Under the pieces are notes generated by a model. It was not told the origin of the DNA. It made no database searches and worked only from the letters and a program-made list of their open reading frames with translations. 58,945 bases of DNA from assembly GCF_000090795.2 (NCBI RefSeq), contig NW_003546278.1, forward strand, positions 248,066-307,010. The letters run 5' to 3'. The DNA comes from Amphimedon queenslandica (taxonomy: Eukaryota; Porifera; Demospongiae; Haplosclerida; Niphatidae). Made by a program: the position numbers and the translations under genes. Positions 31,076 through 43,398 of this stretch are shown piece by piece (the first letter of the stretch is position 1; every line of letters begins with the position of its first letter).

Positions 31076-31550
31076 TTTCGCGATGATTTTTATACTAAAT
31101 TTGCTTTGACCTCTCCTTTTTTTCATTAACTGTTTATCTCTGACAGTTGTGTCATCTTCATGAGTAGTGGCGACTTCAAACTGTGTGTTGTCACACAACT
31201 CTGGCCGGTTATGATCCCACACAGACCAATCATTACATTCTGGGGGATCAGAAAGAACAACAGGGTCTGCGTCATTAACAGCCAAAGGTACGACATACTC
31301 TGTGACATTACAAAACTCTGGGTTATGATCACACACAGAGCCAGAAATAACTTCCTGCTCTGAGCAACATCACACAACTCTTCATTAAGGACGCCACCAC
31401 AGCATTCAACATTGCACTGGAATTTAACGCAGGCTCTGCAGTGATATCATGCCTTTCAAATACTACACTTTGCTTTAGCCCTAGCCCATTTCTCTTTCAT
31501 CAATTTTTGAAGCTTTTTAGCAGATGCTTTCCCCCTTAAGTTAGGCATGA
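31076..31550 (-). pseudogene. Unidentified ORF with internal repeat, upstream of the Helitron
   Basis: On the minus strand a frame starts MPNLRGKASAKKLQKLMKEK (about 31550), then stops. Coding-like sequence continues in other frames to ORF 31070-31336. That ORF contains two related segments, VCDHNPEFCNVTEYVVPL and VWDHNRPELCDNTQFEV, about 35 residues apart, and a basic tail KKRRGQSKFSIKII. It is on the same strand as the Helitron. I cannot say whether it belongs to it. Confidence 0.35.
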
Positions 31551-31563
31551 CTTATAACAGCTT

Positions 31564-31580
31564 TATATATATATATATAG
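31564..31580. repeat. (AT)n microsatellite
   Basis: About eight TA dinucleotides in a row, on the edge of a non-coding region. Confidence 0.8.
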
Positions 31581-31599
31581 ATATACAGTAAGAGAATCA

Positions 31600-33290
31600 A
31601 CATGTTGTTAAATTCTATTTTCAGTAGCAACTTGATTACTGTTATCAATTATACTAATATTAAAGCTTATTATTGAAAATCTTGTTAATGACCAGCACTT
31701 TAAGAAAAATTCAAGATCAGCTTAAACAGTTTCACTTTCAAGATCACTTAGATCAGTCAGGAAGAGTAGCACTGTCCACCATAAGATAGCACAAGTTCTA
31801 CAATCTCAGCATGCACAAATCACACCCATTATAGCCACACCCAATTCAATAATTATAACAATTCACAATTATTAATTAGATATCAGTAAATTACAAATAC
31901 AAATTATAGACAACATACAACACAGTAAGACTTGGGCAGATAAGAAGAGTGTTCTTTTAATTTCTGAAGACTACTTGTATAAAACATCATGCATCATAAC
32001 TAAAGAAAACAATAATTTTACAAACCTTGACTCTTTCATTTTTTATTTTTACATCTGATTAATTAGAACTGCAGATCTCAGCATGCGCAACCACGCCCAA
32101 ATTTTGGAGCACATGTTGCTGTAATTAATAAAATGGTCGCATGTAGCTAAGATGGCATAATCCAGCAGTCATAGTATCACTTTTTCCTTTCTTGAAGATT
32201 GGTTTGATGGGACATGGACCTGCGCATAGACTTTTGGAGTAGATTGGTGTATGAATTATCCTTGTAGCATCAACTAATACCGAGATACACACCGACAACT
32301 GGATTGACAGGATTTGATGAAGATGATGATGATGATGAAGATGAAAGAAGGTGGCTGAACAAAACGGCCGGTTCGCTGATTTTTGAATTTCTTATCAGAC
32401 AGGGCCTAGAGCCACGCTAGTGATACTAATTGACTCCTCTGGTCAATATAAGGTCCTCTATAAAGTCTAGTAAGCATAGAAGCTCGTTTTCCCGGTAAAA
32501 CAATGCTGCAAAAGTCGTGGCAGCCATTTTGTTTGGGGGTGAATCCTACTAAGTAACGCTACCGTGTTACTAATACCCTAATGCGAGTTGGAAAAAATAA
32601 CCACACCATTAAGAATAATTTAACATTGGCAGTAAATTTTCTAACCATTGCATATGGTTACGCACACTGAGCATGTGCAGAACAGCAGTGCCTGCTGGGT
32701 ACAGTGGTCAGTTGCAGCAGCAGTCTTCTATGTCATTTGCCCACCATTGTTGACTCAGGTTTTGGTGCTTTATTATTAGTACTGTTCCTGTCTTTTAAGA
32801 TGCATAAAATATTGCAAATGTGAGCCAAGGATTTTAAATTGCTATTATTCATTTTAGATGAAAATATCTAAACTACACGTTATTCTAAACAGTTCTGTGA
32901 ACAGCTGACTTAGTCGAGACTAAGAAGAGTAAGTAAACTCTTTGCTTGTATTATAGTAAAAACTATGAAAGTATTTCTAACAATGGCTATCTAATGTTTT
33001 GTCTAGATAATTATTTTTGACACATGGCCTAAGCTGACTGATATGATGTAATGTTGAAGTCATATCTCCCAGCACAGTAAACTGAGGTTGGTATCATTTT
33101 TCTGCCTCTATTCATGTATTGTTTTATTTTTGTTCACTAAAAGATGCAGTTTTTAATCATGAAGCTGAATTTTGGTGGAAACAATTTCTATTTCTCACTG
33201 TTCATTTTTTCAAGGATACCTTTCTTTAAACCGTCTTGCCAATCCTCATTAGGCTTCACAAGATAGTAGTAACAAGTTCTTTCAATATTG
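31600..33290. other. Non-coding stretch
   Basis: No gene is supported. A GAT triplet run lies at about 32317-32342. The rest is AT-rich without long ORFs. Confidence 0.4.
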
Positions 33291-33294
33291 ATAT

Positions 33295-33620
33295 TATTTA
33301 TTGTCATTTTATGTGTGACAGTTGAATTAGTCTTGAATGGAATCAACTTTACACTTTTTTATTATCATTTTATGTGTAACAGTTGAATCTGTCATAAATA
33401 AAATCGACATCACACTTACTTATTATCATTTTATGTGTAACACATTTCACTGAATTTTATAATCATTTTATGTGTAGCAGTTGAATCCATCTTCAATGGA
33501 ATCAACATTTCACTTATTTAATATCATTTTGTTTGTAACAGTTAAATAAATGAATTAAACATCAGCTACACTTTTTTACATTATCATTGCATGTTGGTGA
33601 CTGTGTGTAACAGATGAATG
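33295..33620. repeat. Tandem repeat, ~60-bp unit, 5-6 copies
   Basis: Units start ATTATCATTTTATGTGTAAC, then AGTTGAATC, then GGAATCAACATTACACTT. Starts are near 33298, 33361, 33421, 33460, 33521 and 33581. Unit 3 is truncated to about 38 bp. Confidence 0.85.
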
Positions 33621-33751
33621 TGCATGGAAATTTGTGAAAAAAGAAATAAATTTTATCCATACATTTCCATGAACTTTTGCTGGTTAAAACAAGGTGCGGT
33701 ATAAAAGGCGGTGCCCTGGGTATGGTGCCTTCCGTTTTTTTCACGTGTAAA

Positions 33752-34010
33752 AATGTCTGCTCTAGATGATGTGGCTTCAAGGAGAAACGCAGGCAGAGAA
33801 GGGTTTTGGTACCAAAATGTGTTACATTTTACTCTCAAAGAAGACAAGGACCAGTTACAGAAAGGCTTGATCAAGCTTAGGGGTCTTTAGGCACTAAAAG
33901 AAGGCACTGTAAATGCTGTCTCACTTGCTGATTTAGTCAGAAAAGACGATCATATAGAGGCTTTACCATAATTTTATGATACTAGTTATGCTCAATACTT
34001 CAGGTAGTTA
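33752..34010 (+). pseudogene. Unidentified coding remnant with two stops
   Basis: The plus strand reads MSALDDVASRRNAGREGFWY, then QNVLHFTLKEDKDQLQKGL, TAG, ALKEGTVNAVSLADLVRKDD, TAA, FYDTSYAQYF in one frame. It then meets a GT-like donor at ~34006. The composition is clearly protein-like. Family unknown. It stands immediately upstream of the dispersed foldback repeat copy 2. Confidence 0.4.
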
Positions 34011-34039
34011 TAATGTGTTTGAAATTATTGTTGAAAGTA

Positions 34040-34826
34040 AAAAAAACATTAAAATTGGAAAAGTAGTAGGATTAAACTTTAAAAAGTAAAGAAACAAGAG
34101 GGTACTTGCAAACTGGTGTGGTAAGAAAGCCTACACCACTGCATGAAGAACATGGCTTCATAGTTATCTGTGTGGATAATTTAATGCTTTTGGGTAATAT
34201 TCTTTATGCAGTGGTGTAAGATTTCTTACCACACCAGATTGCAAATACCCTCATATTTCTTTACTTTTTTCCAACTTAATTCGTACTACTTTTCCATTTT
34301 TAATGTTTTTATTTACTTGTGTCCATTCTTTTTTCTTGAATTTATAAATTAAATTCTGTAGTTACTTTAATTATATTCATGCTAATCACGTGCGCTTAGA
34401 TTGAAATGTCGTCAAACAACAAACCCACGCCTGTTTGCAGCTGGAATCAGTATTCCATTTTGATCTCTGTCCTTGCTTCTTTTTGGAGCCACCTTTGTGG
34501 TCCTTGACCCAAGTAAAAACAAATGATGTAAAAGCCAACTTGAGCGTTTCTGTAGTTTAAAAGATTATCCGGTGCGTAGAAAAAAAATAAAAGAAGAAAA
34601 AATCTGAAAATTTTTGCAAAAAAATTGAATTTGGGCCTATTCTCCAAAAGCTCCCGCTGCAGTACAGTCCACTTCAAAGGTACCAGGAAAATTGCTCAGT
34701 AAAGGAGAGCTCATCTAAGCCATTTATAAGGTTGTACAACATAAGATAAAAGAGGTATAATGTTTGAAAATAATAAAAACAGCTGCCATCTTGAAAAATC
34801 AACCTCAATCCTACATGTAGGAATAT
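34040..34826. mobile_element. Dispersed foldback repeat, copy 2
   Basis: Inverted arms at 34040-34152 and 34200-34314 (AACATTAAAATTGGAAAAGTA on the left against TACTTTTCCATTTTTAATGTT on the right, cores of <=20 bases identical) are separated by ~48 bases. The segment from ~34200 on aligns with copy 1 up to about 34826. The outer left arm seen in copy 1 is absent here. It has no intact ORF. Confidence 0.82.
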
Positions 34827-34829
34827 ATA

Positions 34830-37800
34830 AAATAAGGTATGTGTGATGGGGATGAAGAGCAGCCATTTTGGGCATAGATATAGGATTGGCTATTGGGATG
34901 CACTTGTTGGTGATAGTGTTGTATAGTTGACCAAAGGGTGATCAATTACAGTCAAGTATTATTTGTTATTATTATAATTATCAAAATTATATTTATTTAC
35001 TATTATTACTATTATTATTATAGTGTATAATCATGTGATTTGTGCTGAATTTCAATTCAATAATAGTTGATTCCTGTAATTGTAACTCAAGTTTATTATG
35101 CAGAAGTAAGTATAATGTGTAATGAAATCATACATTAATGGGCATTAATATTTTTTAGGCTCGTACTAGCATATACTTTTGCTGGTATATTATTATTACA
35201 GTACTGCCATATTTTGATCGGCATTACTTGGTACAGTTGGGAAGATGTACACAATTACAGGAAGCTTCTCACCATCCCTACATCCATTCAACTGTTATTG
35301 TATTTGCTTAATATTTGTTAGGCTGTTGACAGATTTTCAGAATATACTATATAAATATTTGATAATAATGTAAAAAATTATTACTTCAATTAAATTATAC
35401 CATTTCTCTTCTGGTCATGCTTTCTACCTGTGCTTGTAGGTTAACTCTCTCACCTTTACTAATTTTTAATGCTTATATAATGCGTTTTGCTAGTGATTTA
35501 GCCGTGAAAAGAACAGTGCCAGTGCGGGAGCCATTTTTGTTATTTTTAATTGTGGCCGCCATATTGTGCCCAGGGCACCTCTTTTTAAACGGTGACAGGC
35601 GAAAGCAATTCTATGACATTGTGTGGATAGTTTTATAGTGCACCTTCTTTTGGAAGACTGAAATTTTAAGGAAGCTAATGATAAACATAAGATTGTACTT
35701 GGAAGTGAATATAACACAGTGAGTGTCTAGCAATGAATCTATCCAGGGCATTATTGTATACCATTTATAGATCATAAAAAAGTAATTATTGAGCCATAGT
35801 AAACTATTGGAGCTAATAATGTCATTGTAAAAATGGTATGACATTATGTTAAAAATAGACTTTTACAAACTATTTATAGTTTTAAGGCGACAGGAATACA
35901 AAGAACTCAAAGTGGAACTGTCAGCATCATCAACTTTAATATGTGTTGTAACTAATTTGTCGTTTATTGTTTACTGTTGATTTTACTTAAGTTTTTTACT
36001 ATTTTACTATTTATTTTTACTATTTTACTATTTATTTTACTTACATTATTGTTATATTTACTTGTATTTTATGTTAATTTTATGTAAATCAATATAATTT
36101 TAGACCTTTGTAAATCCGTACTTTCAAAATTATTTAGAGTAAAATAACTTAAATTTTAGAGTTAATTTAACTACAAAGGAACTAATAATTTAACCAAATT
36201 CATTGTATATTTTGAAGTTAATTGACACTTTAAGTATAAGCTTAATTCACATCCATGATGGTTATTTAACTAAAAAGATGGTAATGTTTGGTCTTAATCC
36301 ATGTATTGGGGGGTCAAAATAACTGTAACATGTGGTTAATGGTGAGGTGGTTAAATTAACCCACCAAAATAAGAAGTTAAAGTTACCAGTAAGTGGGTTA
36401 CCCAGGTTGCAATTTCAGTAACATACAAAAGTGGATTAAATTCAACTTTCATTTTTTTGTGTATAAGCATAGCCACAATAAGTACCCTCACTCTAAGTTA
36501 TTGTTTGCCAGCGCATCTTTTCTTGATGATTCTAAGTTTATTGTAATAATATTATGTGCATGCATGTTCTCATTTGCAATTGGAAAGTATTCATGTGTTC
36601 TATTTATGTTTTTGCACAGTGCAAGTCTTATAAACAAATCTTAATTTTGGATGGCGTTAGTAAGCAAATTAAAACATTTTTTTTATTTTTTAATAAGAGT
36701 ATGAATGACGGCACTGTGCAGGTTCATGTATGTAATTAGTATGTCCATAAAAAGGGCTAATTAGGTGTCATTTATGTCTTAAATCATCGAATATGATGTG
36801 TATTTTCCTTCTATGATGACTGACAGAAACAAAAGCATTGGACCATTTATGTCTTGTCAAATGAACACCAGCCATTGCTAATGTATTTTCATCTTTGCTT
36901 TACGCTAAATCATTTTTCATTGACAATTTGAATATTTTATTATTATATCTACATGTACATCTATTATTATAATATATGACGTAAGTTTTTAAACTAAAGT
37001 TCATAAAAGTTATAATTTTTGGTTTCTCCTGATCCTAAGGGCCTCTGCCTCCTTTCCCTACCAGTGCCAGCTCTCCTTGCTATGTTCTGATACTATTGTG
37101 GAATAAAACTTAGTACATCATAGTAAAGACTTACAATGTGACACTTTACTGTCCTCAATTGGCGAAAATAAAATAGATTTTAAAACTATGTAACATAGAT
37201 TAGAAACTGATCACGTGATCCCATTCAAATCAATGCAATTAAGCGCGGACAGACTTTGTAATCATCTTTCCTTCAGGCGCTATGTGGAGACCATAGTGAC
37301 AATAGTAAGAGAATTGCTCCATTACTTACAATTGCATAAAGAATTCAAGATAATTTCATAGCTTGAAATACTTTTAAATGTTTACTTTAGTGATATAAAC
37401 TAACAGAACAGTGATAGAAAATGCATTACGATAAGACCGGACAAAAACTATGCATTTTTACAACGCGTGATATGCTTAGAATCTATTCAACTTAAAACTT
37501 GTGAAGTGTAACTATAACTATCATTGTTATATCATTATAAGATGTATCAAATACAGCTACATGAGGATAGAATAGTTATAACATCACCAGTGCTTCATTT
37601 ACTTCATAAAGTCCAAATATGCTTGTTTTTAGAGCTGAATCTATTGAACCTATGTAACAAAAAAGAAGCTAAAGAGGAAAATGGCCAAATACAATAAGGT
37701 ACTATAGTTTTTGACATGAGGATAGCATATTAATTTATATGTACTACATAGTCTGTGGTACTTATCACTACCTGCATGCTTTATACATTAAATCAGCAAT

Positions 37801-38285
37801 AGAAATGATAAAAATAATGTTTTTATGACAGTATTATTGAGATGGCTATGAGCCACAGATCCCTCCTAATATTATTGAAAATACACAGCTTAACAGTGCT
37901 TCTGAACTTCATCACTTCATGTCAAAAATAATAAAGGGCATTGTAGTAAGGGAAACCAATTACAAGAATTTGATATGACATATTTATTTCACTAAAACAC
38001 AAGTTACCTTTTGAATGGGTAAACTTACTACACTTATATTTATTTTAATAGAAATAGTGCATATAAACACAATCATCAATTTAACCCAACTAAAGTATGC
38101 CTCATGGCACAAGCCATAATTTAATAGAGTATTATTTTTCTACTTACAGGAAACCAAATAATACATAATCCAAGCTGTCACATTCTCTGTCATAAGTTTC
38201 CATCTTTTTGTCCATCTTGCATGCAACAAAGGAGAACCCTGATGGTCCAAAAGTGCCGTGCTCAGTGTCATAACCGCTAAAACAG
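34830..38285. other. AT-rich non-coding stretch
   Basis: About 3.4 kb with only short ORFs (35417-35638, 36393-36644 and antisense ones), none with domain features. Low-complexity ATT/TACTATT runs lie near 34965-35025 and 35990-36050. No RNA gene was recognised. Confidence 0.4.
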
Positions 38286-38289
38286 ACGC

Positions 38290-40365
38290 AACAACAACTG
38301 TTCCCTACAAATATCTAACAAAAGAAGAAATGAAGCATCGAATGGAGGCATTGCACAAATAGTTAACAAAAGTTAAAAAACAGCAAGACCGCTTAGAAAA
38401 TAAAATCATAACACCAATAGCAAAGCAGAGTTTATCACTGAATCAAAATGATCACAATGATTTGAAAGAGATTGTTTTAAATGAATGTGATCAAGTTACA
38501 CACCAGACGTCGCTTCACAGAATATTCTGGGAGCAACAAATATAAGCCCAAAAAAATTCGACTCTCGAGCAATGTGGTGGCATCCACTGATGATAAGACT
38601 GTGCATACTAATTCGACACCAGTCTCAGGCTGCATTCAAGACAATGACACAGTGCCTACGATTGCCATCTCAGAGACTGCTGCGTGACTATACTCACTAA
38701 GTTAAATTATTTTTCGAGTGACACTGATGACCAAATCCATACTGCAGCACAACTATGTCACTGTGAAGAAAGAGAAAAGAATGTGATCCTGTTACTAGAT
38801 GAGATGCACATTAAAAAGATCTAGCTTTTCATAAGTATTCTGGTAAAAAAGCAAAATTATAATAATAAAAAATTATATAAGTACATTGTATATACTTTAT
38901 AATAGGAAAGCTAATAGAATTCACCTGTTTAGGAGATACTTCTAGTCAACTTGAGGCATTGATGAACTCAGACTATCTAATTCAATGATGACCTTTATGG
39001 TCAGAGGATTGTTCTCCAGCCTTGAGTTCCCGTATGCTTTCTTTCCCAGTAGAATTATTGCTGGACATTTGCCAATTGAGAATCTATTAACAGATTGGAA
39101 AGAATTGGATTTCATATAAATAATTTAAAATCATTACATTAATACGTAGGACACAGGGATAGTGATGTAGTTATTACAATAACTATTCAATTTATAATAT
39201 TATTATTGTAAGTTCTTGGCTGTACATCTGATGGAGCCTCTACAAATCGTAGATTTATTAGACTTCACGACTCAAGAAGACAACTAGTACACAAGACACA
39301 GAATCATTTACAGCTAACAGATATTTTTTCTGACCCACGCCACCTATTAAAAACAACACACAATTGCTGGGCATCGCCATCGTGACCTTTATGGGTAAGA
39401 TATGAGTGTTTGTTCTACAAGGAAGTAATCAATTATATAGAAAAACGGTAATTAATTTCCTAGGATCACCTACGAGATATATATAATATCAAGGGCAAAG
39501 AATGGCTTAGTACTGCTTTTTTGGTTAAAATACGAGCACGTACATCTGACAAACTTTTCCAAAATGAGTGTGGATCTTGCTGCTAACATAATGAAACAAT
39601 TAGAGTTGCATTGTGCAGTGAAATTTTTGAGCAGTAAAATAATTAGTCTTTTTAGGTGCCAAGTGAATCTGTATCAAAAGCACTTACTTTATTTGGAGGA
39701 GACACAGCACAAGAAACAGCCCGTGTTACTAGATTATTCAATAAAATTTTCAACTATAAACATCAGAAACTTTACTGATGGACAAAGGAAGAGAAAGGCT
39801 TTTTAGAATCGATACTATTAGTGAAGTGATTTTAGACTACAGGTATTATTTTGATTGACAATGTATCCTAATTTATATAGCTATTATAAATTATGGTGGT
39901 TAGAGGATACATTCTTGACATACCTGAATGAGTAAGAAGACAGCATCAAGAGTCTAGAGGTACCTAATGATGAAAAAAGAATGTGAAGTTAAGCGCTGAA
40001 ACATTAAGTGGATTAGGAATGACAAGTATGTTTTGAAAATTGTGACTATTGCTTAATTATATACATTGTATAAATAGTGAAGTCAATTATTGAATTAATG
40101 CAGTACCTTTTCATTGTTCCTGGTGTCACTGTGTTCTTCAGTAGAAGACTATGCCAAGATCCACTAGAAATGTTTTTTGGATGCCAGCGGCAAATTGGTA
40201 GGACACATGAAAATCCAACAGTAAAGGAGTTCCAAAGTACACACATACCCTTTGTGTAGCAAACTCCATGTGCAGAGGTTCTATCAGTTCCAATTGCAGA
40301 GGAAACAAAGATCTTGACATGGCTGAGTATGATTTACAACCATTAAGAAGAAGAAAGTGAAGGAG
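38290..40365 (+). pseudogene. P-element-type (THAP9-like) transposase remnant
   Basis: The plus strand carries, in order and in changing frames, the following blocks. YLTKEEMKHRMEALHK and KKQQDRLENKI (coiled coil); LHRIFWEQQ; WHPLMIRLCILIRHQSQAA (38570-38640) and RLPSQRLLRDYTH; the catalytic-Asp block LLDEMHIK (38790-38815). Next are LMVRGLFSSLEFPYAFFPS (38995-39050), VLGCTSDGASTNRRFIRLH (39212-39270), FSDPRHLLKTTHNCW (39330-39370), HVHLTNFSKMSVDLAANIM (39540-39590), NIRNFTDGQRKRKAF (39760-39805), and RRLCQDPLEMFFGCQRQIG with ENPTVKEFQ (40140-40235). This is the full order of P-type transposases after the THAP zinc finger. The THAP domain itself was not recognised. Stops and frameshifts are frequent. 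Confidence 0.85.
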
Positions 40366-40475
40366 AATTGATGAGTGTTTAGATATAACCTTCAGTGCTA
40401 CAAGTAAACAATATAATCTTTTATGACTGTGATTAAAAAACAAAAAAATAGGTATACTTAATTCATTGGACAATA

Positions 40476-41517
40476 TTGCTGACCAAAGACATTATAGTGG
40501 CAGTTCAAATGATGAAGGTAAAATATAAGCATCTAGTAAAGTTGTCATTATTCATTCATATAACTAATCACATGTATGAAACAGTGATTAACGGATTTAG
40601 AGCTCTGGTCGAGGATGACAGCCTTTATGTAACCCTTGATAACGAGTGCATAATTAAGGCAGCAAATGCTTTTATTCAGTGGGCTGTACCTCCATACACA
40701 GAGTACTTCATCATCTTTTCCCAGTACCTGATCAGTAACATCAAATCTTGCTTCACTAACAGAAGTAGCCGCCAATCTGAGAGGGAGTACATATGTACAC
40801 AATATTATACACTAAGAGTATCTGAAACCTTTCATAGCACTTGGTCCACAATTCTTCAGATATCTAATAAAAGCAACCCCGGCCCAGCTTTATACCAATA
40901 TGTAACACAAAGTGTACTTACGATTTTAATGAGACAAAACATACGGGCTTTTCACAGAAAGCGAGAGACCATCAATTTTCCAACTTAATGACATGGAGCA
41001 TATTGCGCTACAATACTTTGCTGGTTATCTGTGTGAGAGTTATATCTCAATTAGTGACATCAAAGAACAAACACAAAAGCACTCTTTTACTTTTTATGAA
41101 CAACATCATTGGAGTTGACAAAATAGATCCTGACAACCACACAGAAGACTAGACCAACATCATAGATAGAGGTGGTTTGTTCACATCCCAGTATCAATAT
41201 ATCATCTATTCCATCAGACGGAGCTGCAGCTTAGAAACAACTTCAATTTAATAACAGCAATTCTTGAGCCAAAAACGAAAATGGAAATCATAAAAGGGAT
41301 ATGCGAAAATAAAGAGGTTTTTTACCAATTGCAAATTCTAACAGAGGAAGTGGAAGACTTGATGGTAGTAAACGAACTGTACTATATGCTGGCTGCAGAG
41401 TTTGTCACCATTCAAGCATTCTACTTCGCCACTTCCATAGTAGGAATGTACAAGAAAGTATCCTCGAAGTGTCTACAAAAGACAATTTGTTTTAGAAGAA
41501 CCATCCAATCAACATAA
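40476..41517 (+). pseudogene. Unidentified ORF family downstream of the P element
   Basis: ORF 40476-40988 (170 codons) contains FRALVEDDSLYVTLDNECII, FTNRSSRQSEREYICTQYYT and LRVSETFHSTWSTILQISNK, then PGPALYQYVTQSVLTILMRQ. In another frame (40985-41110) comes DMEHIALQYFAGYLCESYIS, and ORF 41281-41517 has EIIKGICENKEVFYQLQIL, FVTIQAFYFATSIVGMYKK and a basic end. I have a weak memory of a sponge/cnidarian expanded family with an A-L-R-Y-x-A-G-Y-x-C motif, with no assigned function. It could be a second gene of the P-like element or an independent insertion. It is less damaged than its neighbour. Confidence 0.5.
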
Positions 41518-41754
41518 ATATTACTTGCTTACTTGTATGATGCCTACATATAATAGATCAGAGCTCATTCTAGCAAAAAAACCCTTGTAAAATAGCCTCG
41601 ACAGTAACACAGACCATGCTCTATCATGCTTGGTAATCATCACTCTAATTAACGCGCACCATTACAGAGTCTGTCCGTGTGACATCCAATCCATGTTACG
41701 TAGTTATAAAATCTATGATAATAAGCTGTCTTTGCTGGTGCAGCAAAGGCAGTG

Positions 41755-42120
41755 CTGGGGCAGGAGGAATTACAGGATGGGCCCCTCTCCAAGAGGGACA
41801 GCCACAGCCCCTCCAGGCGGGACTGGCAGGAGAAACAGCCAGAGCCCCTCCAGGAGGGACTGCCAGAGCCACTGCAGGAGGGACTGCCCTAGCCCCTGCA
41901 GGAGGGACTGGCAGAGCCTCTCCAGGAGGAACTGCCAGAGCTCCTCCAGGAGGGACTACGGGTACACCTCCAGGGGGAACTGCCAGAGCCCCTATATGAG
42001 GGACTACGGATACACCTCCAGGAAAAACTGCCAGAGTCTCCTCATGAGGGATTGCTGGAGCCTCTCCAGGAAGGATTGCCGGAGATTCTCTTTGAGGGAT
42101 TACGGCTGGATCTCCTCCAG
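41755..42120. repeat. 24-bp GC-rich minisatellite
   Basis: About 14 tandem units of GAGGGACTGCCAGAGCCCCT-CCAG (24 bp). Because 24 is three times 8, long open frames exist on both strands: the minus strand (41696-42208) gives 8-residue units LAVPPGGA/PVVPPGGA, the plus strand GTARAPPG-type repeats. Neither has a convincing non-repeat part, so I do not call a gene. Confidence 0.88.
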
Positions 42121-42239
42121 GACGCAAAATGGGATCTCCTGCATCTTCCACTCTTCCAGCCAGATATGGGCTTGGTGATTTACTCATACTACAAAGGAAA
42201 CAATACATACATGCATAAAGTATATAAGCTATAAGTTTT

Positions 42240-43398
42240 ACAAACTGATTTGTTGCTTATACAAATCAGGAATTTTAAAAATGACTAACTGATGATCTGT
42301 GGTGACAGTGCAACTGCATTGAGCGGGAAATCAAATCAGGCATGGTGTCACTTTAAATAGTTTTGAAACAGGATATTATAGATCTACATCATTATGAATA
42401 ATTAATCATTAGCTATGAATTTCATTACTATTTGCAAAAGTGGTTTGTGTATGCACAAACAGCCTAAAATTAATCTCTTGAAGGTTTATTAGAATATTAT
42501 GTTTTGGATTTTTAAACCTAGGTAATTATGATGAAAGAACATAATGCTGATCTAAATATACAAGAAGATAAAAAATTAAATAAAAAGTTTGGAAACAAGT
42601 AAATAAAAAAGTTTCTTTAAATAAAAAAACGTGTGGTTTTTAAAAAATGAATGAAACTAGGGGATTATTACTTGAATTAGTAATAAAATAACATAATTAA
42701 TAGAAAATTATTATTCATAGGAATAATACAAAAATTTCAAACCTTACTTTCCAGAATCTAATAAACGAGTATTGATTTCTTTATCATGATAAACTTCAAT
42801 GAAAGAATATGAGAACCCAACTGCTTACTTCCAGCTTACAGAAGTGTGGCGAGCCTAATAACAATTCCTAAGAATGTGACACCAACAAAAAAAAATTTAA
42901 ATAAAGTGCTTAATACTACAGAAATGCATCCATGCTTTTAGTTAAAAACCAAAATTATAGATTATATACATTAATAATAATTTAATGGTAATAAATCATA
43001 TAAATTTAAGAATGCCATAGCAAACTAATCATCCAAACTTTAGAATTTGTAATTGTGATTACAGTACTTTATTCATTCAATGCTAGGTAAATATTCTGAT
43101 TTTAAGCTATCACAATAATTAATTTACATCATCCTCATAGCAATGTATTAGGGCAATTATTAGGTGCAGAGGCGTAATTTTTATTAATTAAATTAAGTTT
43201 CAATCTATATTATTGTCTGAATATTAGCATTTTCTGCCAAGTTAAGTTGTAACTTTTGTATTGTTTTTATGAATAACTATTTTTTATTAAAATTTTATTA
43301 CTATTTGAACTAATAATTATGATGATTCCCATTGTTTCTTTATTTTTTGACAACCCTACTAGTTTTTAACAAAGAAATTTTATTATTTATGCTTTGTT
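42240..43398. other. AT-rich non-coding stretch
   Basis: No gene, repeat array or RNA gene is supported. Confidence 0.45.

Noticed and set aside
34447..34677. Minus-strand 76-codon Phe-rich ORF in the dispersed repeat
   Set aside because: It is not conserved in the sister copy at 30.6-30.9 kb.
35417..36739. Several 60-83 codon ORFs
   Set aside because: AT-rich chance ORFs with no domain, repeat or splice evidence.
38150..38290. THAP zinc finger in front of the P-type transposase
   Set aside because: A Cys/His-rich reading (CHILCHKFPSFCPSCMQQ) exists, but the C-x2-4-C-x35-50-C-x2-H spacing and the AVPTIF signature of THAP are not visible.
41679..42234. Plus-strand Gly/Thr/Ala/Pro and Arg/Ser-rich ORFs
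   Set aside because: These are produced by the 24-bp minisatellite; flanks show no coding features.
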